In this document: positions 41,274 to 51,500 of the stretch, in pieces
Position numbering within the stretch: the first letter of the stretch is position 1
How the letters are laid out: every line of letters starts with the position of its first letter
Source: VXNE01 sp965116625
Lineage (GTDB): Bacteria > Pseudomonadota > Gammaproteobacteria > Pseudomonadales > Azotimanducaceae
Assembly: GCA_965116625.1 (NCBI GenBank)
Contig: OZ220717.1
Location: forward strand, 2,914,001 to 2,978,000
Direction: 5' to 3'
DNA: 64,000 bases
Position numbers and translations under genes: made by a program
The notes under the pieces: model-generated
The model's input: the letters and a program-made list of their open reading frames with translations, nothing else
Databases searched by the model: none
Told to the model about the DNA's origin: nothing

Positions 41274-43544
41274 ATGGCAGAAGCACGAGACTATAGAGCG
41301 ATCGGCACGCGCCCCGTCCGTCCGGACGGCGTGGACAAGGTCACCGGGCGCGCCAACTTCGGCGCGGACATGAACCTGCCGAACATGATCCACGGCAAGG
41401 TGCTGCGCAGTCCCCACGCCCACGCGCGGATCAAGAGCATCGACGCGAGCCGGGCCTTGCAGTTGCCTGGTGTCTACGCGGTGATTTCGGGGGCCGACTT
41501 TCCCTCCGGAGCCGAAGGCGAGATCTCCGGCGAAGGGGGCGGGACGGTTTCGGACCTGGCGATGAACATCATGGCCCGGGACAAGGCCCTCTACCATGGT
41601 CACGCCGTGGCGGCGGTCGCGGCAAAGACGGCTTTCCTGGCCGAGACCGCACTCGAAATGATCGACGTGGAATACGAAGTGCTGCCGCCCGTGCTCGACG
41701 TGGATGTCGCCATGGAGCCGGGCGCACCGCTGGTGGACGAGAATCAGCGCACGCGCGGGAACGAGAGCGCAGGTCCGAGCAACATCGCCGCCATCACGAA
41801 GTTCGAACGCGGTGACCCGGAAGCCGGGTTCGCCGAAGCTGATGTGGTGGTCGAGGGCGACTACCGCGTGCCGACGGCCCACCAGGGCTACATCGAGCCC
41901 CACGCCTGCACGGCGTCCCTCGACGAGCAGGGCAGGGCCACCGTCTGGTGCTGTACCCAGGGTCACTTCGACGTACGGTCGATGACCGCTGGCGTGCTCG
42001 GCAAGAGCGTGGGCGAAATCAAGGTCATACCGTCGGAAATTGGTGGCGGTTTCGGCGGCAAGACGGTCATCTACCTCGAACCGCTCGCGGTGAAGCTGTC
42101 CGAGCTGACGGGTCGCCCGGTCAAGATGGTCATGTCCCGGGAGGAAGTGTTCCGGGCAACGGGGCCGACGTCCGCGAGCCACTGCAAGATCAAGGTTGGC
42201 GCGAAGCGCGACGGCACGATTACCGCGGCCACGGCCTGGCTGGCGTACGAAGCGGGCGCCTATCCGGGCGCGCCGGTGGGTCCGGGTTGCATGTCCGTGT
42301 TCGCCCCCTACGACCTCGAGAACTTCCGCATCGAGGGCTTCGATGTGCTGGTCAACAAACCCAAGGCCGCCGCTTATCGAGCGCCCGGAGCGCCGCAGTC
42401 GATGCACGCCATGGAATCGGCCATGGACGAACTCGCCCGCAGGATCGGCATGGACCCGATCGATCTGCGGCTCAAGAACTGTGCGGAGGAAGGTACCCAG
42501 GCCCCGTACGGACCCGTTTATCCGCCCATAGGCATCCGGAAGTGCCTGGAAGCGGCGAAGGTCCATCCGAACTATACGACACCGAAAGCCGAAGGCACTG
42601 GCCGGGGTATCGCGGCGGGCTTCTGGTTCAACATCGGCATGCAGTCGAGCGCCGAGGTGCGGCTGTCGGAAGACGGCACGGTGACGGTGATGGAAGGCAG
42701 CCCCGACATCGGCGGCTCGCGCGCCTCCATGTGCCTGATGGCGGCGGAGACGCTCGGCGTGCCGTATGACGTCGTGCGCGCCCACGTCGGCGACACGGAG
42801 TCCACCGGGTTCTGCAACGTCACGGGCGGCAGCCGGACAACGTTCGCCACCGGCCTGGCCGTGGTACAGGCCTGCGAGGACATCATCGCCGAGTGCAAGC
42901 AGCGTGCGGCCGCGACATGGGATATCGACGCGGACCAGGTGGACTGGACCGAGGGCGAAGCGATTCCGAAGCCCGGCGTCAACATCGATGTCCAGCCCCT
43001 GAGCCTTGCCGACATCGCCGGGAACATGGGTCGCACCGGCGGCCCGATCCTCGGGCGGGCGAGTCTGAACGCGCAGGGTGCCGGTGCCGGATTCTCGGTG
43101 AACTTCGCGGACGTGGACGTCGACCAGGAGACGGGAAAGGTGGATATCCTGAGTTTCACCGCGATCCAGGACGCCGGAACGGCGATCCATCCCTCCTACG
43201 TGGAAGGCCAGATGCAGGGAGGCGCCGTGCAGGGCCTCGGCTGGGCACTCAACGAGGAGTACATCTACGACGACAACGGCGTCATGGAGAATGCGGGATT
43301 CCTCGACTACCGGGTGCCGGTGGCATCGGACATGCCGATGATCGATACCCAGATCATCGAAGTGCCGAATCCTTCGCACCCCTATGGGGTCCGGGGTGTC
43401 GGTGAGACGCCCATCGTGGCGCCGCTGGCGGTGACGTCCAACGCGGTGAGCGATGCGGTGGGATTCCGGATCAGTGATCTGCCGCTGTCGCCGCCCAGGG
43501 TGCTGGCGGCCATAGACGAACACGAGGACTCCCCGACGTCCTGA
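41274..43544 (+). CDS. Molybdenum hydroxylase large (molybdopterin-binding) subunit
   Basis: 756 residues from ATG 41274. Xanthine-dehydrogenase-type catalytic subunit: RPDGVDKVTGRANFGADMN, QGHFDVRSMTAGVLG, GGGFGGKTVIYLEP, AAYRAPGAPQSMHAMES, and GVGETPIVAPLAV with the general-base Glu. The active-site loop reads AYRAPG, not the AYRCSFR of aerobic CO dehydrogenase, so CO oxidation is unlikely; a purine, aldehyde or N-heterocycle substrate fits better. At 756 residues it is at the short end of the family. Confidence 0.88.
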   Translation: MAEARDYRAIGTRPVRPDGVDKVTGRANFGADMNLPNMIHGKVLRSPHAHARIKSIDASRALQLPGVYAVISGADFPSGAEGEISGEGGGTVSDLAMNIMARDKALYHGHAVAAVAAKTAFLAETALEMIDVEYEVLPPVLDVDVAMEPGAPLVDENQRTRGNESAGPSNIAAITKFERGDPEAGFAEADVVVEGDYRVPTAHQGYIEPHACTASLDEQGRATVWCCTQGHFDVRSMTAGVLGKSVGEIKVIPSEIGGGFGGKTVIYLEPLAVKLSELTGRPVKMVMSREEVFRATGPTSASHCKIKVGAKRDGTITAATAWLAYEAGAYPGAPVGPGCMSVFAPYDLENFRIEGFDVLVNKPKAAAYRAPGAPQSMHAMESAMDELARRIGMDPIDLRLKNCAEEGTQAPYGPVYPPIGIRKCLEAAKVHPNYTTPKAEGTGRGIAAGFWFNIGMQSSAEVRLSEDGTVTVMEGSPDIGGSRASMCLMAAETLGVPYDVVRAHVGDTESTGFCNVTGGSRTTFATGLAVVQACEDIIAECKQRAAATWDIDADQVDWTEGEAIPKPGVNIDVQPLSLADIAGNMGRTGGPILGRASLNAQGAGAGFSVNFADVDVDQETGKVDILSFTAIQDAGTAIHPSYVEGQMQGGAVQGLGWALNEEYIYDDNGVMENAGFLDYRVPVASDMPMIDTQIIEVPNPSHPYGVRGVGETPIVAPLAVTSNAVSDAVGFRISDLPLSPPRVLAAIDEHEDSPTS

Positions 43545-43563
43545 CGAACGATGCAGGTCTGCC

Positions 43564-43806
43564 ATGGCTAGGGTCGTATTCCCCGACCACCTGTTGACGC
43601 ATACCGGCGGCACCAAGGAGATCGAGGTGCATGCCTCGAACTACCGGGCCGTCGTGCGCGCCGTCGACAAGCAGTGGCCGGGAATCGAAGAAGTGCTGAT
43701 CAAGTCCGCCGTCGCCATCGATGGCCAGATCTACCAGGATGCCTGGCTCGAGCCTGTTCGGGAAGACAGCGAGATATTCTTCATGCAGCGCATCGAGGGC
43801 GGGTAG
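43564..43806 (+). CDS. MoaD/ThiS-like small sulfur-carrier protein
   Basis: 80 residues, beta-grasp pattern: ARVVFPDHLLTHTGG, ASNYRAVVRAVDKQWPGIEE, IKSAVAIDGQIYQDAWLEPV, SEIFFMQRIEGG. It ends in Gly-Gly, the adenylation/thiocarboxylation tail of ubiquitin-like sulfur carriers. Lying directly after the molybdoenzyme large subunit, it may be a dedicated MoaD for molybdopterin synthesis or sulfuration of this enzyme. A direct partner role is inference. Confidence 0.72.
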   Translation: MARVVFPDHLLTHTGGTKEIEVHASNYRAVVRAVDKQWPGIEEVLIKSAVAIDGQIYQDAWLEPVREDSEIFFMQRIEGG

Positions 43807-43823
43807 CTCGTCTACCTTCAAAG

Positions 43824-44735
43824 ATGCCCAAGCTGGTCAACCTCGGGTCGCTGTGCATCGACAACGTCTACAGCGTGCCAAACATCACGGCTGCGGGGGA
43901 AACCGTCGCCAGCCTTGAGTACGCCGTATACGCTGGCGGAAAGGGTCTCAATCAATCGCTTGCGGCCGCCCGGGCCGGCGCGCGCGTTGCTCACGTCGGC
44001 TGCGTGGGTCCCGACGGCCGCTGGCTGCGGCAGCAGCTTGCCGAGGCGGGCGTGGACGTGGCGGCGTTGCGCGAAGGGGACTGTCCGTCGGGCCACGCAG
44101 TCATCCAGGTCAACCCCTCGGGGGAGAACGCCATCGTCATCTCGGGAGGCGCCAACCGGACGCTTGAAGACGCCGATATCGATGCGGCGTTCGATCTATG
44201 CGACGCGAACGATTGGTTACTGTTGCAAAACGAAATCAATAAGATGGAAGATATTTTTGAAAGGTCTTCCAGGTACGCGTCGAAACTTGCGCTGAATCTC
44301 GCGCCGGTCGACGACCGGATCCACGGCTACGACCTGAGTGCCGTGGACCTGCTGATTGTGAATGAAGTCGAGGCACAGGCGTTGGCAGGGGAAACCTCCG
44401 TTGCAGATGCCCTTGAGGCGCTGTGCGTCCGCTACCCATCATGCGAGATCGTCCTGACCCTCGGCAGGGATGGATTGCGTTATGGCAATGGAGACGAACG
44501 GCGTTCACTCGGGGCCTTCACCGTACAGGCGGTGGACGAGACCGGCGCGGGGGATTCGTTCGTCGGGTATCTCATGGCGGCGTTGCTTGCAGGACAGCAC
44601 ATGTCGGATGCGCTGCCTTGGGCTTCGGCTGCCGGCGCCCTGGCGACGACCCGAGCCGGAGCCGCCAGTTCCATTCCGGATCGCGAGGCGGTGTCCGCCA
44701 TGGTCGCCGCACACGAACCCGATCCAGCAGGCTGA
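43824..44735 (+). CDS. PfkB-family sugar/nucleoside kinase (ribokinase-like)
   Basis: 303 residues from ATG 43824. It opens LVNLGSLCIDNVYSVPNI, then YAGGKGLNQSLAAARAGARV (PfkB signature 1) and ETGAGDSFVGYLMAALL (signature 2, with the catalytic Asp). NLAPVDDRIHGYDLSAVDLLIVNEVEAQAL is typical of ribokinases. If the molybdoenzyme acts on purines, a kinase for ribose released from nucleosides would fit; this is a guess from neighbourhood. It starts 18 nt after the MoaD-like gene. Confidence 0.82.
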   Translation: MPKLVNLGSLCIDNVYSVPNITAAGETVASLEYAVYAGGKGLNQSLAAARAGARVAHVGCVGPDGRWLRQQLAEAGVDVAALREGDCPSGHAVIQVNPSGENAIVISGGANRTLEDADIDAAFDLCDANDWLLLQNEINKMEDIFERSSRYASKLALNLAPVDDRIHGYDLSAVDLLIVNEVEAQALAGETSVADALEALCVRYPSCEIVLTLGRDGLRYGNGDERRSLGAFTVQAVDETGAGDSFVGYLMAALLAGQHMSDALPWASAAGALATTRAGAASSIPDREAVSAMVAAHEPDPAG

Positions 44736-44986
44736 TCACAACCCCGTCGCAGTCGCCTATCCCCGCAAACGGGGAAGTTGAGCGCGCAGGTCGGTCGCCG
44801 GTAGAGCGCGGATTCGAGACTCCAATTGGTAGCGTTCTGTACCGGCATGCACTACATGCAGCCGTGAAGCGCGCAGAGGCATCCCGGCTGACACGAACGA
44901 TACGCTCAGCGCTAGCAGATCGAGCACCCGTATGGATTCCCGGAGCAGCAGGCGACGCGGCGCAATGACGTTGTCTGGCGATCTCC

Positions 44987-45029
44987 CTGCATTGAAACAT
45001 GAACTTGGTACGTTCAGATTTCAATGCAG
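44987..45029. repeat. 11-bp perfect inverted repeat
   Basis: CTGCATTGAAA / TTTCAATGCAG around a 21-nt centre that itself pairs GAAC with GTTC. It is A/T-rich compared with the surroundings. Possible operator, attachment site or small-RNA hairpin. Confidence 0.5.
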
Positions 45030-45056
45030 ATGTGTTGACGCTGGCAGCCTGTCGGA

Positions 45057-45076
45057 CTTGCCGCATTAGCGGCAAG
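45057..45076. terminator. 8-bp perfect hairpin
   Basis: CTTGCCGC-ATTA-GCGGCAAG, downstream of the HAD gene (minus strand, stop at 45214). It could end that transcript, though a U-run is missing. Confidence 0.35.
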
Positions 45077-45213
45077 CTCGACGGGATGTCAGGTGGGCCA
45101 AATGATCCCGCGCCTCGATCGGGACTTGCGTGCCGTTCTACGGCGCTGTCCTCCATGTATGTCGAACGGGGCCGGGCCACGGGCGAGGCCGAAGGCGCGG
45201 CTGTGAGGCCCTG

Positions 45214-45867
45214 CTAGCCGAAGCGCAAACCGGTGACTTCCGACAGTTCGGCCAGCGCCTGGTCTTCGTCCAGCACCTTGATCGTGTGCATGCCCATGGC
45301 GCGGGCGGGTTTGAGGTTGATGCCGAGATCGTCCAGGAACACCGTTCGGGCCGGCTCCACGCCCAGGCGTTCGCAGGCGATGCGGTAGATCGCGGGGTCC
45401 GGCTTGCGGACGCCCTCGACGCTGGATTCCACGATGACCTCGAATAGCGACATCGCGTCTTCCATGATCGTTGCGCGTTCCGGATCCTCCACGGCTGGTG
45501 AGCTTTCGCCGGAGGGTTTCATGTTGTTCGTGATGGCGCCGACCCGGAAGTGCCCCTTGCAACTCCGCAAGGCTTCGATCATGCGCGGCCGGGGCGCACC
45601 GCTCAGGATTTCAAGCACCCGTTTGCCGCTCACCGGATGGCCGAGTGCCGCAGTTTCGGCGCGGAACAGGGCATCGAACGCATCGACATCGACCTGGTTC
45701 GACTCGAATTGCGCCCAGGCGTTGGTTTCGGGATTCGTTGCGTTGACGCCACGAATGAAGTCGCGGGGGAGGCCGTTCGCCGCTTCAAACTGATTGAAGG
45801 CTTCAAATGGGCTCGCGGTCAGTACGCCGCCTATGTCCCACAGAACCGCTTCGATGCCTCGACGCAT
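45214..45867 (-). CDS. HAD-superfamily hydrolase, ACAD10/epoxide-hydrolase-N-like branch
   Basis: 217 residues. HAD motif I is VLWDIGGVL: the nucleophile Asp is present but the usual second Asp is Gly, as in the sEH-N/ACAD10-like branch. Motif II is AITNN, motif III the Lys in GVRKPDPAIYRIACERLGV, and motif IV TVFLDDLGINLKPARAMGMH. Substrate unknown. A TATGAT on the minus strand near 45935 could be its -10. Divergent from the SDR at 46003. Confidence 0.8.
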   Translation of the reverse strand: MRRGIEAVLWDIGGVLTASPFEAFNQFEAANGLPRDFIRGVNATNPETNAWAQFESNQVDVDAFDALFRAETAALGHPVSGKRVLEILSGAPRPRMIEALRSCKGHFRVGAITNNMKPSGESSPAVEDPERATIMEDAMSLFEVIVESSVEGVRKPDPAIYRIACERLGVEPARTVFLDDLGINLKPARAMGMHTIKVLDEDQALAELSEVTGLRFG

Positions 45868-46002
45868 GGGAATCTTCCCTGCACTTGCTCATTGGCGAAC
45901 CGGGCCGCCCTCGCTTCGCGGCGTGACCTTATCATAGGGTCTCGAACTCCCGACGCCGAAAGCCGCGTCGGATACCCGGTCGCAGAAAAGGGACAGTGCA
46001 AC

Positions 46003-46788
46003 ATGGACATTCAGGACGGCGTAGCGATCGTCACGGGCTCTTCTTCGGGCGTTGGCGCTGCTTGTGCGCGCCAACTGGCGGAGAAGGGCTGCCACGTGGT
46101 CATCAATTTTGCCCATAACGAGGCGGGCGCGAGAGAGACGCAGGCGGCGTGCGAGGCATTCGGCGTCGAGACGGCGGTGGTGCAAGCGGATGTTGCCGAC
46201 GACGATGGATGTCGAGCGCTGGCGCGCGCGGCGGTCGACAGGTGGGGCCGCATAGACGCGCTGGTCAACAACGCGGGCACGACGAAATTCAATGCCCACG
46301 ACGACCTCGAGGGCTTGACCAAGGAGGACTTCCTTCAGATCTACGCGGTCAACACCGTGGGCGCGTACCAGGCGACGCGTGCGGTGGCGCCCGCGATGCG
46401 CACCGGCGGCCGCGGCAGCATCGTAAACGTGTCGTCGACGGCGGGCGTGACCGGGGGCGGCAGTTCGGTCGCGTACGCGGCGTCCAAGGGCGCCTTGATC
46501 ACCATGACCCTGTCGCTCGCCCGCGCGCTCGGACCGGAGATCCGCGTGAACGCCGTGTGTCCGGGGTTCATTCAGGGCAGTTGGCTCGAGAGCGGCATGG
46601 GCACGGAACGCTATCAGGCGGCGAAGGCGGCCCTGGAGGCGAGTGCGCCGCTCCGGCTTACGGCGACACCGGACACGGTGGCCGAGAGCATTCTCTACTT
46701 CATCGAAGGCGCGGACCTGGTGACGGGCGAGACCTTGATCCTCGATGGCGGCGCGCGCCTCTCGCAGATCCAGCTCGCGCAGCGCTAG
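46003..46788 (+). CDS. SDR-family oxidoreductase
   Basis: 261 residues from ATG 46003. It shows AIVTGSSSGVGAACARQLAE, NNAGTTKFN, VSSTAGVTGGGSSVAYAASK with the Ser-Tyr-Lys catalytic set, CPGFIQGSW, and the C-terminal LVTGETLILDGGARL. This is a FabG-like oxidoreductase of unknown substrate. The HAD and SDR genes share an intergenic control region of 135 bp. Confidence 0.82.
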   Translation: MDIQDGVAIVTGSSSGVGAACARQLAEKGCHVVINFAHNEAGARETQAACEAFGVETAVVQADVADDDGCRALARAAVDRWGRIDALVNNAGTTKFNAHDDLEGLTKEDFLQIYAVNTVGAYQATRAVAPAMRTGGRGSIVNVSSTAGVTGGGSSVAYAASKGALITMTLSLARALGPEIRVNAVCPGFIQGSWLESGMGTERYQAAKAALEASAPLRLTATPDTVAESILYFIEGADLVTGETLILDGGARLSQIQLAQR

Positions 46789-46797
46789 CGCGGGCTC

Positions 46798-48558
46798 TCA
46801 ACCGTCGCGGAGCCTTTCCGGCAGACCCGTAGCGCGGGCCGTCCGACGGCGTATGGCGGCGGCCACAGTGCTTTCATCGGCGCGCACGGTCACCCTTCGG
46901 CGGGCGCGCGTGACGGCGGTGTAGAGCAGTTCCCGGGTGTTGACCGGGGAGTCCGCCTCGCCGGGTATGAAGACCACTTCGTCGTATTCGGACCCTTGCG
47001 CGCGATGCACCGTGAGGGCGAAGAAACTCTCGTGCTCCGGCAGGCGGGAAGGGGAGACCAGGAACCGTGGATCGTCGGCATCCTGGCTGGCGAGATCCGG
47101 GAACCACACGCGTCGGCGATCCTGATCGTCGACGACCACCACGCCGGTGTCGCCGTTGGACAGGCCGGTCGGACGATCGTTGCGGGTCACGATAACGGGG
47201 CGGCCGGGAAAGAACTCGTCGTTGTCGCGGATGACCTCCATTTCGCGCAAGCGCCGTTCCACAAGGCGATTGAAGCGAGTGGCGCCGAACGGGCCGTGGC
47301 GGCGGGCGCAGAGGACGCGCCGGGCCGGGAACGCATCGCCAGCGGTCGAGTCCCGGATGTGAGCGGCCCACTCCGCCGCCGTTTCGTTCGCCAGATCCCG
47401 GAACGCGTCCGGATCTGCAAGATCGTCGAGCGTGGTGTCCGGGTTGTCGGCGAACACGGCGAGCGCGCCCTGGACATCCCTGCGGCGGATGGCGGTGGCA
47501 AGCAGCCCCACGCCACTGGCTGGACCAAAACGGTAACTTTTCTCCAGCCGCACGATGCACCGGGCCAGCGATGAACCGTCATCGTCAGCGGTCGCGCAGA
47601 GATCGCTGAAGACCGAGCCGGGCTCCACGGACGACAGTTGTTCCGCATCGCCGAGCAGAATCAGGCCCGTCCTGTCGCCGAGGGTCTCAAGAAGCCTCGC
47701 CATCAGCGGCATGTCGACCATGGAACACTCGTCCACCAGCAGTGCATCGAGAAACGGATCGGGTCTTGGCAGCAGCCGGTGAACCGTCCCGGCGACGGGG
47801 GTGAATCCACGCAGTCCTGGCACCTTGCCGGCAAGCGCTCTTTGCTGGAACTGCATCCGCACTGATTCCTGCAATCGCGCCGCCGCCTTGCCCGTCGGGG
47901 CGGCGAGGGCGATGCGACGCGGCTCGGCGACGCCAGAATCGACCAGGAGCGCAATCAGGGTTGCGGCGAGCGTGGTCTTTCCGGTGCCGGGTCCTCCGGT
48001 GATCACGCAAAGGCGGCGCTCGACGGCGGTTTTCGCGGCGCGGATCGCTTCCGGCGAGTCCACTTGCCCGACCTCGCGCATCCAGCTCGCGACGTCGCCG
48101 GACGGTGACGCGGTGTGCTGCGCCAGGTCCCGCATCCGTTGGGCCAGCCGGGATTCTGCGGCGAACATGCGATAGAGGTAGAGATTGTCGCCGTCCAGGA
48201 CCAGTGGACGCCTGGCATCCAGGCCGGTGCCGGAAGCAATGACCGGACTCCGGGACAGCGCGCCTCGCAGGTCGGCGAGCGGCGGCAGGCGTGCCTGGCG
48301 GAGCCGCTCCGGCAGATCGGATTGGCCGTTTCCGTCGTCAGCCGGAGACCATTCCAGGATATCCACGACAGGTTTGCCGGCGGACCGGGTCAGTGGAAGA
48401 CAGGCGTGTCCGCCCCGGTGCATCGCGCTCGTGACGGCTGCCGCCAGACCCGCCGCAGGGTCCGCGCCGAGTGCCGAAAGCAGGCGCGCGAAGTAACGGT
48501 CGATGTCCGCAAGCGCACCAGCTTCGCACAGGTCACAGAGCAATGCGTCCTGGTTCAT
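46798..48558 (-). CDS. recD: Exodeoxyribonuclease V subunit alpha
   Basis: 586 residues from ATG 48558, overlapping the recB stop as ATGA. 5'-3' helicase of RecBCD. Walker A is LCVITGGPGTGKTTLAATL (about 170); LLVDECSMVDMPLMARLLE is motif II; VILLGDAEQLSSVEPGSVF-like motif III and LTVHRAQGSEYDEVVFI (motif V) follow; it ends LYTAVTRARRRVTV (motif VI). Slightly shorter than E. coli RecD. Last gene of the WYL-recC-recB-recD unit. Confidence 0.92.
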   Translation of the reverse strand: MNQDALLCDLCEAGALADIDRYFARLLSALGADPAAGLAAAVTSAMHRGGHACLPLTRSAGKPVVDILEWSPADDGNGQSDLPERLRQARLPPLADLRGALSRSPVIASGTGLDARRPLVLDGDNLYLYRMFAAESRLAQRMRDLAQHTASPSGDVASWMREVGQVDSPEAIRAAKTAVERRLCVITGGPGTGKTTLAATLIALLVDSGVAEPRRIALAAPTGKAAARLQESVRMQFQQRALAGKVPGLRGFTPVAGTVHRLLPRPDPFLDALLVDECSMVDMPLMARLLETLGDRTGLILLGDAEQLSSVEPGSVFSDLCATADDDGSSLARCIVRLEKSYRFGPASGVGLLATAIRRRDVQGALAVFADNPDTTLDDLADPDAFRDLANETAAEWAAHIRDSTAGDAFPARRVLCARRHGPFGATRFNRLVERRLREMEVIRDNDEFFPGRPVIVTRNDRPTGLSNGDTGVVVVDDQDRRRVWFPDLASQDADDPRFLVSPSRLPEHESFFALTVHRAQGSEYDEVVFIPGEADSPVNTRELLYTAVTRARRRVTVRADESTVAAAIRRRTARATGLPERLRDG

Positions 48559-51500
48559 CGCGTAGCGCCCTCGAAACATGCGTCGATCGCCTCTATGCAG
48601 GCGCGGCTCGGCGCATCGCGGTACACCCCCTGACCGGGAATCTCCGGCGACATGCCGCGCACGAACAGGTAGAACACGCCGCCGATGTGCCGCTCGTAGT
48701 CGTAATCCGGCAGGCGCAACCGCAGAAAGCGGTGCAGGGCGGTGAGGTAGAACAGGTACTGCGCCGCATAGCCGTGCGCGGCCATGGCGGCCCGCACGGC
48801 CTGTCCCGAGTAGGCGTGAATGTTGTCGCCGAGCCAGTTCGACTTGTAATCCATTACGTACCAGCGCTCGCCGTGCCGCGCCACGACGTCGATGAAGCCG
48901 TGCAGGAAACCGTCGATCCCGCCTGAACTGTCGGGAATGCCGTGGCTGTAGCCATGCGCGGCGAAGCAGCGGGCGAGGCTCGCGCGATCCATGCCGTTTA
49001 GCGGCAGATGGAATTCCATTTCCGCGATGGGTCGTTGCACTTCGCCGAGGCGGAACACACTGCCGTCAACCGGGTTCTCGAGAGGCGCGTTGAGGGTGTT
49101 CTCGACCATCGTTCGCGCGACCGGCACCCACTTGGCGTCGATGCGGTACTTCGCGAGCGCGTCCCGGCAGATTTCGTCGAGATCGGCTGCCGGTTCGAAG
49201 TTCCTTTCGAGAATCTCATGCAGGCAATTGCCGGGCCGGAAGCCGCTGGGGAACGTGAACACGTCGAGCCGGTCTTCGGGCTCCTCGCCTGGCGCCGCGG
49301 TCTCGTCTTCGATGGCCACTTCATCCTGGTCGTGGTCCGGCTGGTCGACGTCCTCGTGATCTGCGGATGTCACGGCGGCGCCCATGTCGGAGGTGAGCGC
49401 GGAGAAGCTGGTCCGCTGGCGGATGTGCTGGAGGGTGCGGCCGAGCGTACGCGCGGCGAGTGGCTCGAGTCCCGGAAGCTCCAGGTTCTCGTTTACGAGC
49501 CGGGGAACCGGTGCCGCGCCATCCAGCGCGGTTGTGGCGATGGCGTCGGCCGCACCGTTGGCGAATCCCCGGACCTCCGCGTCCCATCTCTCGCGGCCCA
49601 GGTTCTTGACATGCGCAGCGTTGGCGCTCAGTTCATCTTCGAGCGTGCTTTCGGCCAGCTGTTCGGGACGGTGAATGAGCCATGCGAGCGGTGAGTTCTC
49701 GCCGTAGGTCACCCTGGCCCACGTGACAACGCAACGGTATTTTGCACGCGTCAGCGCCACGTAAAGCAGGCGCAGTTCGTCGGCCTGCGCCTCGATCCAT
49801 TCCATCGCGATCGCGTCTTCCGATGGGTCCAGATCGAGCACTGCCTTGCCGCCATCCTCTTCGTGATACTCGGCGGTTGTGGCGGTGCTCGGTTTCCGGC
49901 GGCCGTCCCAGGCGAACGGACAGAACACCACGGGAAACTCCAGCCCCTTGCTGCGGTGGATCGTGACGATCTTCACCAGTTGCTCATCGCTCTCCAGGCG
50001 AAGCTGCGTGCCTTCGTCCCCCGGCTCCGGGTGCGCCGAGGCGCGGGAAAGCCATTCGACGAGACCCTGCGGCGACAGCCGCTCGCCGGTCTCGGCCTCC
50101 TGCATCAGCTCGGTCAGATGCAGAACGTTGGTCAGGCGGCGCGCGCCGTCGGGATACTCGAGCAGGTGGGCGGCGCAATTCGTACTCTCGGCGAAGAGCA
50201 GCCGTCGAACCAGCGTCGCGACACCGCGTTCGATCCACGTATCCCGGCAGTCCTGCGCCCATGCGGTCCAGCGCGCCCAGGTGTCGTCGTCATCCTGGAG
50301 TTGCGCGAGATCGGACATGGTGAGGCCGAAGAGATCGGTCGCCAGTGCGCCGCGCAACAGCGATGGGAAGTTGTACTCCGCCGGGTCCGCCGCCAGTGCG
50401 CGCAGGAGGTGCTTCAACTGGGTGGCTTCGAGCGTCTCGAAGACGCTGTCTATTCCCATCTCGACGCTTTGGACGCCGCGTTCACGCAGCTTGCCGGCGA
50501 TGATGCGGCCCTGTTCGCCGGTGCGAACGAGGACCGCGATATCGCCGCCGGCAAGGACTCGCGTGATGTCATCACTGCGGATGGTCGCCTTGCCGTCCCG
50601 CGCCAGCGCGAGCAATTCCGCGATCTCATCGGCGGCCTGATCGGCCGCCACTTCCTTCAGTGTGCCCTTGGCCCAGCGCCTGCCTCCTGGCGCGCCGGGG
50701 AAGAGCCGCAGCTGGAAGGGTTTGGGATCCACGGCCTGGTCCCGTATTCGCAAGCGGTCGGCGCGGCGCGGCGCGGCTTGCGCCTGTTCGAACCTGATCT
50801 GCTCCGGTCGCAGGAACGGATTGCCGCGATCAAAAAGCGCGTTGACGGCCCGCAGGAGGTCGGGGCTGGATCGGTAGTTGTGCTGGAGCGAGAGCTTGCG
50901 CATGTCGCGCCTGTGCGCCGTCGCGCCGAGGTAAGCGAAGACGTCCGCGCCGCGGAAGCGATAGATGGACTGCTTGGGATCGCCGACGATCATGAGGCCG
51001 CCCTCGGCGGCCACCGCCTCGCGCCCGGCGCTCCCGGACGGATAGATGGTCTCGAAGATCCTGGCCTGCAGGCGATCCGTATCCTGGAACTCGTCTATCA
51101 GGGCCACCGGGTACCGCGCGCGGAGGCGTTGCGCCAGCGTCTCGCCTGCTTCCCCCGCAAGCGCGTGATCGAGTTCCGTGAGCATGGCGTTGAAGCTCAG
51201 GCGGCGGTACTTCCAGGTATCGTGGCGCAGCGACTTCCTCGTCTCGTCAAGGACGCGCCGCCGTCTGTCCGGGAGCCACAGCTGGCATACCTGGTCGGAG
51301 CTGGCTCCCAGTGCTTCGAAGTGATCGTAGAGAGGGATGTCGGGCAGTTCCTGGGCCCGCCGCATGTTCAGTTTGGTCGAGAGCGCCTGTCGCCCGAAAT
51401 AGCCAGCATGTCCGAGCGGCAGCAGGTCGGGATCGTTGGCGTCGAACGCGCGGCGGACTTCGTCCAGGCGATCCGCGTTCTCGTTCTGCTTCCAGGTCAG

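Larger units (their letters stand above)
44736..45213. other. 478-bp intergenic region with two perfect dyads
   Basis: No gene seen. Contains CTGCATTGAAA (44987-44997) inverted at 45019-45029, an 11-bp perfect dyad with nested GAAC/GTTC, and CTTGCCGC-ATTA-GCGGCAAG (45057-45076), an 8-bp perfect hairpin. CCCCG-CAAA-CGGGG just after the kinase (near 44762) may be its terminator. Confidence 0.45.

Noticed and set aside
41274..43544. Aerobic CO dehydrogenase (coxL)
   Set aside because: The form I active-site AYRCSFR loop is replaced by AYRAPG, so this is a different molybdenum hydroxylase.
41211..43616. 801-codon open frame antisense to the molybdopterin subunit
   Set aside because: Entirely opposite a well-conserved gene; composition is typical of an antisense shadow.
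44790..44825. tRNA-like pieces (GGTAGAGCG then GGATTCGAGACTCC)
   Set aside because: D-arm and T-arm look-alikes are adjacent with no anticodon arm, and the T-stem does not pair fully; not a tRNA.
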